DNA of 64,000 nucleotides. Source: Bin87 sp965197635. Lineage in GTDB: Bacteria > Chloroflexota > Dehalococcoidia > Lucifugimonadales > UBA3495. The DNA lies in NCBI GenBank assembly GCA_965197635.1, contig OZ240218.1:868001-932000 (forward strand), given 5' to 3'. The notes beneath the pieces are model-generated. The model saw only the letters and a program-made list of their open reading frames with translations. It was not told the DNA's origin and did no database searches. The position numbers and the translations under genes were made by a program. How positions within the stretch are numbered: the stretch's first letter is position 1; each line of letters starts with the position of its first letter. This document shows, one piece after another, positions 35,055 to 43,985 of the stretch.

Positions 35055-36225
35055 TGTGGTGTAACTGAAGTTCATGGCATAATAGTATTCGCGATGAGGT
35101 ATCCTCCGGGTTAGCAGCCCAGAGGAGGATGACCATGGCAATCGGACGACCAATGCCGCCGCTAATTTTGGATGACGTGGAGCGTGAAACCTTGGAACGG
35201 TGGGTTCGTCGTCCGAAAACGGCGCAAGCTTTGGCGCTGCGGGCCAGAATGATTTTGGGCTGTGCCGAAGGCCGCAGCAATACCACGGTGGGCACCGACC
35301 TGGGAGTGTCCGATGCGACGGTGGGGAAATGGCGTTCCCGGTTCCTGGAACGGAGGCTGGACGGACTGTCGGACGAACCGCGCAGCGGACGGCCTCGAGC
35401 GGTTACCGATGACGACGTGGAGCGTGTGATTACGCTGACGCTGGAGACCGCGCCCCGGGACGCGACCCATTGGAGCACCCGGTCCATGGCCCAGCGCAGC
35501 GGGCTGAGCCACAACACGGTCAGCCGCATCTGGCGGGCCTTCGGATTGCAGCCACACCGCACGGAGACCTTCAAGTTGTCGTCGGACCCCTTCTTCATCG
35601 AGAAGGTCAGGGACGTTGTGGGGCTATACCTGAATCCACCGGATCGGGCGTTGGTCCTGTGCGTGGACGAGAAGTCCCAGATCCAGGCGTTGGATCGCAC
35701 CCGTCCGCTATTGCCCATGCGCCCGGGACAAGTGGAACGGCGCACCCATGATTACCTGCGTCACGGCACCACTTCGCTGTTCGCCGCCTTAGACACCAGG
35801 ACCGGCAAGGTGATTGGTCGTTGCCACCAACGGCACCGGGCCGTGGAGTTCCGCAAATTCCTCGATACCATCGAGGCCGAGGTGCCCGCCGACCTCGACG
35901 TCCACCTGATCGCGGACAACTACGCCACCCACCAGACGGCGCTGATCCGGAACTGGTTTGCCAAGCGGCCCCGCTCCATATGCACTTCACACCCACCAGC
36001 GCCTCGTGGCTGAAGTCCTGGTGGAGCGCTGGTTCGGTCTGCTCACCGAAAAGCCAGTTTCGCCGCGGCGTGCATCAGAGCAGCGCCGAACTGGAGACTG
36101 CCATCTACCGCTACCTGGACGTCACCAACGAAGACCCCAAACCTTTTGTCTGGACCAAGACCGCCGACCAAATCCTGGCCAACGTCGCCCACTTTTGCCA
36201 GCGAACTTTGAATACAGGACACTAC
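35051..36225 (+). mobile_element. IS630-family element B
   Basis: Ends CTAGTGTGGTGTAACTGAAG and (other strand) GTAGTGTCCTGTATTCAAAG share the outer 12-13 bases with MITEs A-C. The element is flanked directly by MITE B and MITE C, each sharing the end-overlapping TA. Confidence 0.75.
35129..36225 (+). pseudogene. IS630 transposase with frameshifts near the 3' end
   Basis: An intact frame from 35129 or 35135 (MAIGRPMPPLILDDVERETL) to 36013 includes the HTH region and the first catalytic Asp blocks LVLCVDEKSQIQAL and HLIADNYATHQT. Then the frame breaks near 35970; the family continuation HMHFTPTSASWL is read in a second frame, LVERWFGLLTEK in a third and RRGVHQSSAELETAIYRY back in the second. 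Two small indels therefore separate the last catalytic Glu region from the rest. Otherwise conserved along its length, so inactivation is recent. Confidence 0.75.
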
Positions 36226-36363
36226 GTACTGTATCCAATAGTGCGTCGCATTAGAATGAAGCTTTCTAAAGGGACAGGAAACCAGTTTCCTGCTTGAAGC
36301 AGAGTGGTACAAAGACACAAGCCGCCATTTTATTTCCGATGAACTACGGATACACCACACTAG
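36222..36363. mobile_element. MITE C, inverted copy of MITE B
   Basis: 142 bp beginning CTACGTACTGTATCC and ending GGATACACCACACTAG; near-identical to the reverse complement of 34913-35054. From 36364 to 36535 no gene or repeat is seen. Confidence 0.75.
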
Positions 36364-36535
36364 AAGTCTGGCCGGAAAGCCAATTCGCCGAGTTTTGGGG
36401 GTCGGCCGACAGACGCATTATTGTCGCCCTCGGCGTGATGAGGTATGCAAAACGTCTCACAAAACTATTTATGTATCGATAATCGGCGCATGAAAAATCC
36501 CATCTCCGGGAGCGTTGGGGTTTCCGGCCGCATTT

Positions 36536-36686
36536 CTAAACTAAAGCCAAGGTGAAATGTACATATTGTTAGACCGCACCGTCGGTGGCGACCCAGTTGG
36601 GGCTGAAGGTGGCATGAGGAGCTGTGGAGTCCTTTCGGACGGCTTCGAGATCCCGAAATGCACATCCCACCTTGGTATTGGTTTAG
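36536..36686. mobile_element. MITE D1, derivative of IS630 element A
   Basis: 151 bp; ends CTAAACTAAAGCCAAGGTG and (other strand) CTAAACCAATACCAAGGTG match the ends of the IS630 at 1350-2626. The interior shows no similarity to the transposase. Confidence 0.8.
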
Positions 36687-36701
36687 TATTGCAACGACGG
36701 T

Positions 36702-37613
36702 TCAGGGAGGGATGCTTGAGAATGCCGGAAGGGCGGGCCGCGGTTTCTCGTGGGAACGTCTCGCCCGCTCATTGCGCAGTTGCAAATCCAGCAGCCATCG
36801 CAGCAGTTCCTCCGGTCCGAACCGTTCCTGGGGCAGCACCTCACGCACCACTCGGTACACCTGCGCTCTGGTGATCCCGGGCATCTTTTCCCCCCTAATC
36901 CTGTTGCAGGCTCAAGAGGAAAGCCCCCGCCAGCAGGCACAAGGCGATGTGATGATGCCAGCCCGCCCAGAGCCTGCCCCGTACTTGATACGGGGTGCGG
37001 GTCTCGTACTCGTCCATCCCCACGCCGCGCTTCGCGGTCTCAAACTCCGTCTCAATGCGCCACCGGGACCCGCCCACTCGGGCCAGGGTCTCCAAAGGCG
37101 TGTCCTCCGGTTGGACAGATAGTAGCGGGGTTCACTGCCGTCCCGGTTCCGGCGGTAGACGGCCCAGTGGATTGCGCCGGGCTTACGCCGGCTGGTCGGT
37201 CGCACCCGCTGGGCGCTGAACCGGTAGCGGCGAGAACCTGGGCTTCCCTGGCTCCCCGGGGCCACTGCTATTTCCGGCCAGGCATTCTCCGGCAACTCAT
37301 CGCTGCCTGCCGCCATGGTGCGCCGTTGCCTACGCGCCAGCCTGGGCTGGCGGAGCGCTCCTCGGCCCTGGTAGGCCGGACTGGTCCATTCCGGTTCCGG
37401 CGGCCACACCGTAAAGCCCGCCGGAACGTCCAAAACATAGTGCATCCCCAAGGCCGCCAAGGCGTCCCGGAAGGACGGCGACACCCCGAAGGCGTCATCC
37501 CCAGCAACCCATTCGGCCTTCAGACGACCCCGCGCCAAGACCCGCTCCACCATTGCCAACGCCAATTCTGTCTTGCTTCGGTACTTCCGCTCACACCAAC
37601 CGTCGTTGTGATA
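36702..37613 (-). pseudogene. IS701 transposase remnant lacking the N-terminal third
   Basis: The remnant begins near ELALAMVERVLARGRLKAEW (37565), contains GDDAFGVSPSFRDALAAL and YRFSAQRVRPTSRRKPGAIHW, and ends VYRVVREVLPQERFGPEELL. The first catalytic Asp block (DGSDFPKQG) seen in the 49855 copy is deleted. A palindrome insertion at 36977-36995 and at least two frameshifts (near 37100 and 36950) follow. Confidence 0.75.
36977..36995. repeat. REP-like palindrome inside the IS701 remnant
   Basis: CCCCGTA-CTTGA-TACGGGG, preceded by AGCCTG. The intact IS701 copy (around 50140) lacks these bases between the same flanks, which shows an insertion. Confidence 0.75.
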
Positions 37614-37764
37614 CTAAACTAAAGCCAAGGTGAAATGTACATATTGCTAGACCGCACCGTCGGTGGCGACCCAGTTGGGGCTGAAGGTGGCATGAGGAGC
37701 TGTGGAGTCCTTTCGGACGGCTTCGAGATCCCGAAATGCACATCCCACCTTGGTATTGGTTTAG
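37614..37764. mobile_element. MITE D2
   Basis: 151 bp, differing from D1 by a single base (T to C near position 30) in the same orientation. Flanked by TA on both sides (37612-37613 and 37765-37766), the IS630 target duplication. Confidence 0.8.
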
Positions 37765-37767
37765 TAC

Positions 37768-38926
37768 TCAATCAACCTTGAAATGGCAGGGATAGAGGCA
37801 TTGGAGTTTGGTGCGGGCATCCTGGGTGGTGAACCGCCAGTTGATGGTGGCTTGGGTGGCATTGCGCTGGGTTGCATAGGCGGCAACGGCGCGAGTCAGC
37901 GCAACGTCGTCGCCGTGGCGCGTCCGCAAGCCGGCGCGGGTCATGATGCTGAACTCAATCTCCGCCATCCCTTCGGCAAGCTCAGGACAGGATTGAGCCA
38001 ACTGGCGTGCTTGGGCGTGTGGTGGAACTCGAGCCGCTTCACGATGCGTCGGGCCTCGCCAGCTGGGACGGTCTCGTATAGGGAAGCCATGCGGTGGGTG
38101 TTCAGATTGTCGAGGACCACGCGGACCACTGGAGCGTGGGGATAGGCCACGTCCACCAACCACTGCATCTGGTGGGCGAAGTCCACCATGGTGCGCCGCT
38201 GGGTGATGGCCAGGTGGCGCCAGCCCGCCAAGGGTTCACAGGTCAGAAAGATGTTGCGGACACCAGCACGTCGATATTCATAGTCTTCCCGTCGGGGCCG
38301 TCCCGGTTGGACGGGCAACGGCTCCCGCGATTGGTCAAAGATCGGGGCCAGCAAATGGATGGAGGTCTCGTCAAAGCACACCACCGGACGCTGGGGATCG
38401 TAGGGTTCGGCATAGAGATCCAGCACGTCCTCCATCGCCGCCACGAACTCCCCGCCTACCTTGGGGATGCACCACTGCTGCTTGCGCCAGGGCTTGAGGA
38501 CGTTTTTTTGAGCTTGAGACGCACCGTCTCGTCGGTCAGCGACGCCACCAACCCCAACTCGACCATCCGGTCGGCCAACAGCTGCAAGGTCCAGTGGTCG
38601 CGGCCCTCCGGGGCGTCGCGGCACGCCAGGGCAATCAGGTGGGCTTCTGCTTTGTCGTCCAACTTGCGAAAACGGTTGGCCTGGGGATGGTCGTGGAGCA
38701 CACCGTCCAATCCCTCCTCGGCGTACCGCCGTTTGATGCGAAACACCGTGCGCGGCGAGGTGTCCAAGGCCGCCGCCACTTGGGAAGCGCTCCAGCCCTC
38801 GTCAGTTTTGAGCAGGATGCGCGCCCGATTGATGACCCGAGCCGAGCGCTGTCCGCTGCGGATCAACCGTTCCAGTTGGTCCCGATCTTCCGCCGACAAC
38901 TGTACCGCATATTTCTCCGCAACCAT
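37768..38926 (-). pseudogene. IS630 transposase C: A7 frameshift site and palindrome insertion
   Basis: The first frame starts at ATG 38926 (MVAEKYAVQLSAEDRDQLER) with an HTH region SASQVAAALDTSPRTVFRI. At CTCAAAAAAACG (rc near 38505) a -1 slip on seven A residues continues into NVLKPWRKQQWCIPKVGG and the DDE core VVCFDETSIHLL, VVRVVLDNLNTH and HHTPKHASWLN. A7 slippage is a known expression mode in IS630 elements. A 23-bp REP-type insertion at 37969-37991 then separates SWLN from MAEIEFSIM, the catalytic Glu region, so this copy is dead. C-terminus ends LQCLYPCHFKVD. Confidence 0.75.
37969..37991. repeat. REP fragment inserted in the IS630 C transposase
   Basis: 23 bases CCCTTCGGCAAGCTCAGGAC-AGG, the same core as the intergenic repeat at 21512-21535, placed between SWLN and MAEIE codons. 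Confidence 0.65.
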
Positions 38927-39068
38927 GGATGTCCTACCTCCCGAACTGCTGTTTGCCACCGGCATAACAACCATGGCCCGTTGCGTGCTTGATCCGCCAT
39001 TACAAGATTGACTGAATACCAGCAGCCGTCCGAGGATTGGGGAAGCGTGACGAATCACGCTTGTAATA

Positions 39069-39392
39069 TTAGTATTGTGGACTAAACGGTTCATGATGTT
39101 GTTTCGTTTGCAAAGCTGAACCCTTGTTAAGCGACCAAATTCGGGTCGAACCGTGTTTCTCTAACAGGCTGATAGGAGCAATGTAGACTGGGTTGCTCAT
39201 GCCGCCCTCTCCGACCACAGGGTCATATAGTCCCCAGGGACCGTTGATCTTCACAGTGACCCAAGGCAGGTAGGGATAGAGACCCCGATCCATCCGAGGC
39301 AGCTTTTCTTCAGCCCTAACGCTATCTTGCCTTTCCTTACGACCGGCACTGAATCGAACAATAGCAGATGTATCCCGCGCCGCGTAGATCGG
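39069..39392 (-). pseudogene. Unrecognised coding remnant
   Basis: An open frame of about 107 codons contains DTSAIVRFSAGRKERQDS, then DRGLYPYLPWVTVKINGPW and EGGMSNPVYIAPISLLEKHG. The composition is protein-like, but no family is recognised, no start with a Shine-Dalgarno exists and an in-frame TAG at 39393 precedes it. The 3' side runs into the IS-dense region, so it may be the tail of a deleted gene. The 39400-39758 stretch beyond has no other convincing gene. Confidence 0.25.
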
Positions 39393-39758
39393 CTAAAATC
39401 CTTCCAATCGGCAACGGTCGCGAACCATGCACAAAGCGCCGGACCCCTGGCGCCCAGGGAACTGGCACCCCCAGCAACCCGACACCGTCCGGTCTCTCCT
39501 ACCTTGGTCGGATCCCTTCAGCATCTTGGACCCATGCTCCACTGGAAACACCCCGTTTACTAACCCTCAACCCCACCCACCGGGCTAAAGCCCGCCGCAG
39601 TGAGCAAGGCCGATGGCTAAGAAACTATCTCGAAACCCGCCACGCCCTCCAAACCTCTGATCGTAGATAGGGTGCGTTCATCCAGCCGGGGCGGGAATAA
39701 CCGGTTGGGCGAGCCGACAGTATTGAGATAGTTTCAAAACACAAACTGGAGTTACGCA

Positions 39759-40535
39759 ATGAACAATCGTGAGGAACTCAGGCGCAAGGGTAATGAGATA
39801 CGGGAGCGTCTGCAACACGGCACTTACCCAGTGCGGGAGAGGCCAAGGGCGGTGGCCGGCATTCCCGGCCTGAGAAACTATACCGGGGAGGCTATCTTCG
39901 GCGCGGTGTGGGCCCGCCCCGGCCTGGACATCCGCTACAGGATGCTGGCTACCCTGTCCGTCTTGTCCTCGCTCCAGCGCCTGTCGCAGTTTCAGACCTA
40001 CGTCCACAGTGCGCTGAACCTGGGATTGGGCGCGGAGGAGATCCAGGAAGTACCAATCCATTGCTCCCTCTACGCCGGGTTCCCCTCGGCGGTAAACTCC
40101 CTGGAACTGGTGCATGAGGCCTTCCGAGAGAGGGGCATCGAGGTGCCGCAGACTGAAGTGCCTGAGCTCAGCCTTGAGGAGATGGAGGCGCGAGGACGGC
40201 AGCTCCGGGAACAGCTCTTCGGCGAACAGGGACAGTCGGGGTACGCCAGCGCGTTGGAGGACCTTGCGCCGGACCTGCGAGCGCTTACCTACCAGTTTGG
40301 GTTTGGGGAGATCTTCTTCCGCCCCGGTCTGGACCTGAAATCCAGGGTGGTGTGCGCCACGGCCGCGCTGACGGCGCTGAAGGCCGATGGCCAGTTGCGG
40401 AACTTGCTGCGGGCCGGCCCTCGGGTGGGCCTCTCCAAGGAGGAAATTGTGGAGGTGCTGATCCAGACCGGAGGATACGCGGGCTATCCGGCGGCGTTGA
40501 ACGCCATCTCCATAGCGGCCGAGGTCTGGGGTTGA
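39759..40535 (+). CDS. Two-domain carboxymuconolactone decarboxylase-family protein
   Basis: 258 residues made of two CMD domains in tandem (about 30-125 and 165-255). Each has the LDIRYRMLATLSVLSSLQR or LDLKSRVVCATAALTALK helix and the EEIQEVPIHCSLYAGFPSA or EEIVEVLIQTGGYAGYPAA helix. The Cys usual in the first helix of CMD/AhpD is absent from both, so redox chemistry is unlikely; a lactone or keto-acid role as in fused PcaC-like proteins is possible. Start ATG 39759 follows GGAGTTACGCA, a weak site. It is followed by a REP-like stretch and an MBL hydrolase on the same strand. Confidence 0.75.
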   Translation: MNNREELRRKGNEIRERLQHGTYPVRERPRAVAGIPGLRNYTGEAIFGAVWARPGLDIRYRMLATLSVLSSLQRLSQFQTYVHSALNLGLGAEEIQEVPIHCSLYAGFPSAVNSLELVHEAFRERGIEVPQTEVPELSLEEMEARGRQLREQLFGEQGQSGYASALEDLAPDLRALTYQFGFGEIFFRPGLDLKSRVVCATAALTALKADGQLRNLLRAGPRVGLSKEEIVEVLIQTGGYAGYPAALNAISIAAEVWG

Positions 40536-40791
40536 GCCAGCGGCGGCCCCGTCGATGCCGTAGCTGTGGCCCTTGCGACGGCGATCGCCGCATGAGCAGC
40601 AAGACAGGGAGAGTCCGCGTCCCTGCCTGCGCGGGGATGACGGGCTGGGCGGGCCGCCTGTTTTGAGATATTTTCTAAGTCGTGAAGATACGCACACCAT
40701 CGGTTCTGAGTAGGTGAAAGGACGGATCGGATCACATCAATGCAGCAGGTCGCGTTGAGCCTCTTGCCTATTCCGTATAGGAGGATACCCC

Positions 40792-41658
40792 ATGCCCGAA
40801 GCCAGGTTGACCGTCGGCAACGTGGAAATCGTTTCCCTGAACGACCACGAGGCCACGCTGTCCCTCAGCGATGTTTTTCCCGAGGTTCCCGCCGAGGCGT
40901 GGACCCCTTACCAGGAGCGCTATCCCAGCGGCTTCAGCGGCGATCACCTGCTGGCCCACTTCGAGTGCTACCTCATTCGCTCGGAGGGCCAGACCATCCT
41001 GGTTGACACCGGGCTCGGCGGCGCGGCCACCAACCCGCACTCGATTGAGGCCATGGTCAGCGGCGTCGAAGGCCGCCTGCTGCAGGAACTGGAAGCGGCC
41101 GGCGTCAGCGCCGCAGATGTGAACACTGTCTTCTTCAGTCACCTTCACTTCGATCACGTCGGCTGGAACATCACCCATGAACCCGGCGCCCCGTCCCGCG
41201 CTACCTTTCCCAACGCCCGCTACGTGGCCCACCGCGCCGACTGGGAGGTCTTCCAACGCCCCGAGGTTATGGAACTCTTCCCTCCCCACTGGGACCAGAC
41301 CCTTGGCCCCCTTGAGGATCTGGGCGTGCTGGACCTGCTGGAGGGCGAGCATCAACTGACCAGCGAAATCACCGCCATCCCCACCCCGGGCCATACTCCC
41401 GGGTCCATGAGCCTCGCCATCGTATCCGGGGGGCAGAGAGCCTACATCCTCGGGGACGTTTTCCACGGCCCTGCCCAGATCACCGAAACCGGCTGGAAGT
41501 TCAGTTTTGACATGGACGCCGACCAGGGCATTGCCACCCGCACTGCCATGGTCGAGCGGGCCGAGTCTGAGGACGCCATCATGGCGATCTGTCACCACGG
41601 TGGCTTCGGACGTGTGGTGCGCGCCGATGGTCGCCGCTACTGGCAGCTGGTCTCCTAG
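40792..41658 (+). CDS. Metallo-beta-lactamase-fold hydrolase, paralogue of 5124-5960
   Basis: 288 residues from ATG 40792, with AGGAGG 7 bp upstream. Zinc motif HLHFDH (H117, H119, D121, H122), PTPGHTPGS and LGDVFHGP are complete. It shares the LTVGNVEIVSLNDHEATLSL start, FPNARY and EGEHQLTSEITAIPTPGHTPG with the enzyme at 5124 along the whole length, so the two are paralogues. The ending CHHGGFGRVVRADGRRYW is also shared. Likely hydrolase of a lactone or ester; not a true beta-lactamase. Confidence 0.85.
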   Translation: MPEARLTVGNVEIVSLNDHEATLSLSDVFPEVPAEAWTPYQERYPSGFSGDHLLAHFECYLIRSEGQTILVDTGLGGAATNPHSIEAMVSGVEGRLLQELEAAGVSAADVNTVFFSHLHFDHVGWNITHEPGAPSRATFPNARYVAHRADWEVFQRPEVMELFPPHWDQTLGPLEDLGVLDLLEGEHQLTSEITAIPTPGHTPGSMSLAIVSGGQRAYILGDVFHGPAQITETGWKFSFDMDADQGIATRTAMVERAESEDAIMAICHHGGFGRVVRADGRRYWQLVS

Positions 41659-41729
41659 AAATTCGGCCGACAGGCGGGTTTCTGAACGGGTGGTATCGGG
41701 ATCTACGCTGACGTGAAACGAACCGTAGC

Positions 41730-41981
41730 TCACACCAGGTTAACGCGCCCACCGGCGTGGCGACCGAAACCGGCATCGGCTTCCCGGATGGCACCGACCG
41801 CGCCGTTGAGAGGCTCAAGTATGGGATGCCGTGGCAGACTATTGGGCAGGTAGCCGGCCGCCACAGAGTAGGCCAGCCTCTCGCGCACCTTGCCTCAATG
41901 CAGCCCGAGCGCCCGGGAAGGTTCCCGAATTTCCATGCCATCCACCAGGCAGGGCGTGCGAACGCGCGCGTACAGTGCCAC
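41730..41981 (-). pseudogene. IS21 IstA N-terminal remnant
   Basis: Read from GTG 41981: VALYARVRTPCLVDGMEIRE, then PSRALGLH, a TGA, then GKVRERLAYSVAAGYLPNS and PRHPILEPLNGAVGAIREAD. This follows the N-terminal HTH of IS21 IstA transposases (IREASRxxGLHRxTVRKML, PPGYRR, KLDPF). Only about 83 codons remain and one is a stop. No IstB is present. Confidence 0.55.
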
Positions 41982-42221
41982 TGAATACATCCATGTTACC
42001 CTTCAAGCGCTACTGGCCAACCTCATGGAAGGCGTTACACGATAGAGTTTTCCGCCTCCGCATACAAACGACAAAGCAGCCCACGTAGTCCAGTCCACCC
42101 CACCTCTGCCCTTCACGCCAGAAAGTCAGGTCATAGTTTGTGGCGGCCTTGGCCTGATGTTAAACTGACCGGGCAACAAACATTTCAAAATTTGCGCTCA
42201 AAGCAGCTCTCGGGGGAAAGT

Positions 42222-43601
42222 ATGGCTACCCATTCTGAATCTGCAGTACAGGACTTGCAAAGGACCGCCTTGGAAAACCTCTGGGTGTACCTGAGGGAAC
42301 CCAGTGACATGGCCGAGAAGGGAGAGCCCCAGATTTTCGTGGAAGGCAAGGGTTGTCAGGTTACCGACTCGCTGGGCAACACCTACATCGACGCCATGTC
42401 GGGGCTCTGGTTGAAAAACGTCGGATATGGCCAGAAGGAAATTGCGGATGCAGCCTACGAGCAGATGCTCAAGCTCACTTATATGCCGATGGGCACCACC
42501 ACCGAACCCACCATTGTGCTGTCGGAAAAAATCGCGTCCATGATGCCAGGCGATCTTTCACGCTGTTTTTTCACCAGCGGCGGTTCTGAGTCGGTGGAAA
42601 CGGCGTTGAAGCTGTCCCGCGCTTACTTCAAGCGTATGGGTGAACCGCAGCGCACCAAGTTCATCAGCCGCCGGGATTCGTACCACGGCGCCACCATGGG
42701 CGCGATGGCCCTCGGGGGCAACTATCTCTACCCCAGGGAAGACTACGAACCCCTGATGCCGAACGCGTTCCACGCACCGCAGCCCAACTTCTATCGCTGC
42801 GAGTTCAACAGCGAGTCGCCGGAAGAATGCGGTCAACGGTGCGTGGACGCAATAGAGAGCATCATCCAGTTCCAGGGACCGGACACGGTCGCAGCGGTTA
42901 TCGCCGAACCCATTTCCAGCCCCATGGGAGCAGTGGTGCCGCCAGACAACTATTGGCCCCTTCTCCGGGAAGTTTGCGACAAGTACGGCTGTCTGTTAAT
43001 TGCAGATGAGGTGATTACCGGTTTTGGCCGCACCGGCAAATGGTTCGGATGCGATCACTGGGACATCGTCCCGGACATGATGACCGTGGCGAAAGGCATA
43101 ACCAGCGGATACATTCCCATGGGGGGCACCATTCTGCGCAAGCCCATCGCCGACGCTTTTGTAGGCAGCCCCAAAGCGGCCTTCCGACACGTAATCACCT
43201 TCGGCGGCCATCCGGTGGCTGCGGCAGCCTCCCTGAAGAATCTGGAAATCATGGAACGGGAGGGGATGGTGGAGAATTCGGCCAGGATGGGGCGATATTT
43301 ACTGGACGGTCTTGAAGAGCTCAAGGAAAAACACTCCATCATCGGCAACGTGCGTGGTTTGGGTCTCATGTGCGGGCTGGAGTTGGTGAAGGACCGGGAG
43401 ACCAAGGAACATTTCCCAACCGACGCAGGACTGGGTCCCCGGTTGACCCAGGGCTTTGCCGACAATGGCCTCTTCCTGCGCGGCGGAGACCTTATGAACG
43501 TTATGCCTCCGCTGTGCGTCACACCCGGCGAGGTTGAGCAGATCGTGTCCACGATGGACAGCGTAATCGGTCAGGTAGCTTCGGACTTGGGAGCGGCGTA
43601 A
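42222..43601 (+). CDS. Class III (omega) aminotransferase
   Basis: 459 residues from ATG 42222 (GGGGGAAAG 3-11 bp upstream; longer in-frame starts lack one). PLP-binding motifs are present: FFTSGGSESVETALKLSRAY, SYHGATMGAMALGGN, IADEVITGFGRTGKWFG (the Asp contacting the pyridine nitrogen) and MTVAKGITSGYIPMG with the Schiff-base lysine. The N-terminal blocks GCQVTDSLGNTYIDAMSGLW place it with beta-alanine/omega-amino-acid:pyruvate transaminases. It would remove the terminal amino group from a beta- or omega-amino acid or an amine, which suits a dihydropyrimidine-type pathway, although that operon is far away. Confidence 0.88.
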   Translation: MATHSESAVQDLQRTALENLWVYLREPSDMAEKGEPQIFVEGKGCQVTDSLGNTYIDAMSGLWLKNVGYGQKEIADAAYEQMLKLTYMPMGTTTEPTIVLSEKIASMMPGDLSRCFFTSGGSESVETALKLSRAYFKRMGEPQRTKFISRRDSYHGATMGAMALGGNYLYPREDYEPLMPNAFHAPQPNFYRCEFNSESPEECGQRCVDAIESIIQFQGPDTVAAVIAEPISSPMGAVVPPDNYWPLLREVCDKYGCLLIADEVITGFGRTGKWFGCDHWDIVPDMMTVAKGITSGYIPMGGTILRKPIADAFVGSPKAAFRHVITFGGHPVAAAASLKNLEIMEREGMVENSARMGRYLLDGLEELKEKHSIIGNVRGLGLMCGLELVKDRETKEHFPTDAGLGPRLTQGFADNGLFLRGGDLMNVMPPLCVTPGEVEQIVSTMDSVIGQVASDLGAA

Positions 43602-43985
43602 CTGCTGCGGACCATGACCACCCAGCAGTGTTGAGGGGGACGTTCGCAAAACAGAGTAACGTTGGCGGACCGTGTCTGGGACACGGCTCTCACGCCCCTA
43701 TGAAACACAAGCAAGCGGCGACCGTGCAATGCCTAAACCCTAATCCACCGAAGGGATACGGCTATGGCGGTGGTACGAGGGATGAGTGGCAATGGCGGGG
43801 CTGGTCTGCCCTTGGTTCCAAAAAGGGGCTGAGGGCAGTGGGCGGTGGAAACACCAGTGGAAAGGTGGTGGCGCACAGCGGGGCGGTGGCGGAATTCGAT
43901 GGGGAGTATGCGAGAGGTGACGCTCTCGGACTGGGCTGGGCCTGGTCGGCGAGGCCATTGGGTGGGTCGGTGGCTGGGGGTGCCG

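Larger units (their letters stand above)
36687..37613 (-). mobile_element. Internally deleted IS701 element
   Basis: 927 bp keeping both terminal repeats (TATTGCAACGACGG and CCGTCGTTGTGATA) but missing about 670 bp relative to the copy at 49855-51451. It is flanked by TTAG (left) and CTAA (right), the inner ends of two MITE D copies, so it has no matching target duplication. Confidence 0.75.
37765..39018 (-). mobile_element. IS630-family element C
   Basis: Ends TACTCAATCAACCTTGAAAT (left) and (other strand) TATTCAGTCAATCTTGTAAT (right) match at 19 of 23 bases including the following TGGC. The left TA is shared with MITE D2. Confidence 0.7.

Noticed and set aside
34774..36363. Regularly spaced similar blocks that might be a CRISPR array
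   Set aside because: There are only three copies of about 142 bp with inverted ends and one is in the opposite orientation; they are MITEs.
36687..37613. Composite transposon with MITE D copies as ends
   Set aside because: The MITEs are in direct orientation with an IS701 between and no cargo gene; the inner TTAG and CTAA do not form a target duplication, so adjacent independent insertions fit better.
39368..39670. 100-codon plus-strand frame ending WLRNYLETRHALQTSDRR
   Set aside because: The end looks protein-like, but the first two thirds are proline/threonine-rich noise overlapping another frame, and no start signal exists; it could be a transposase tail but I cannot support it.
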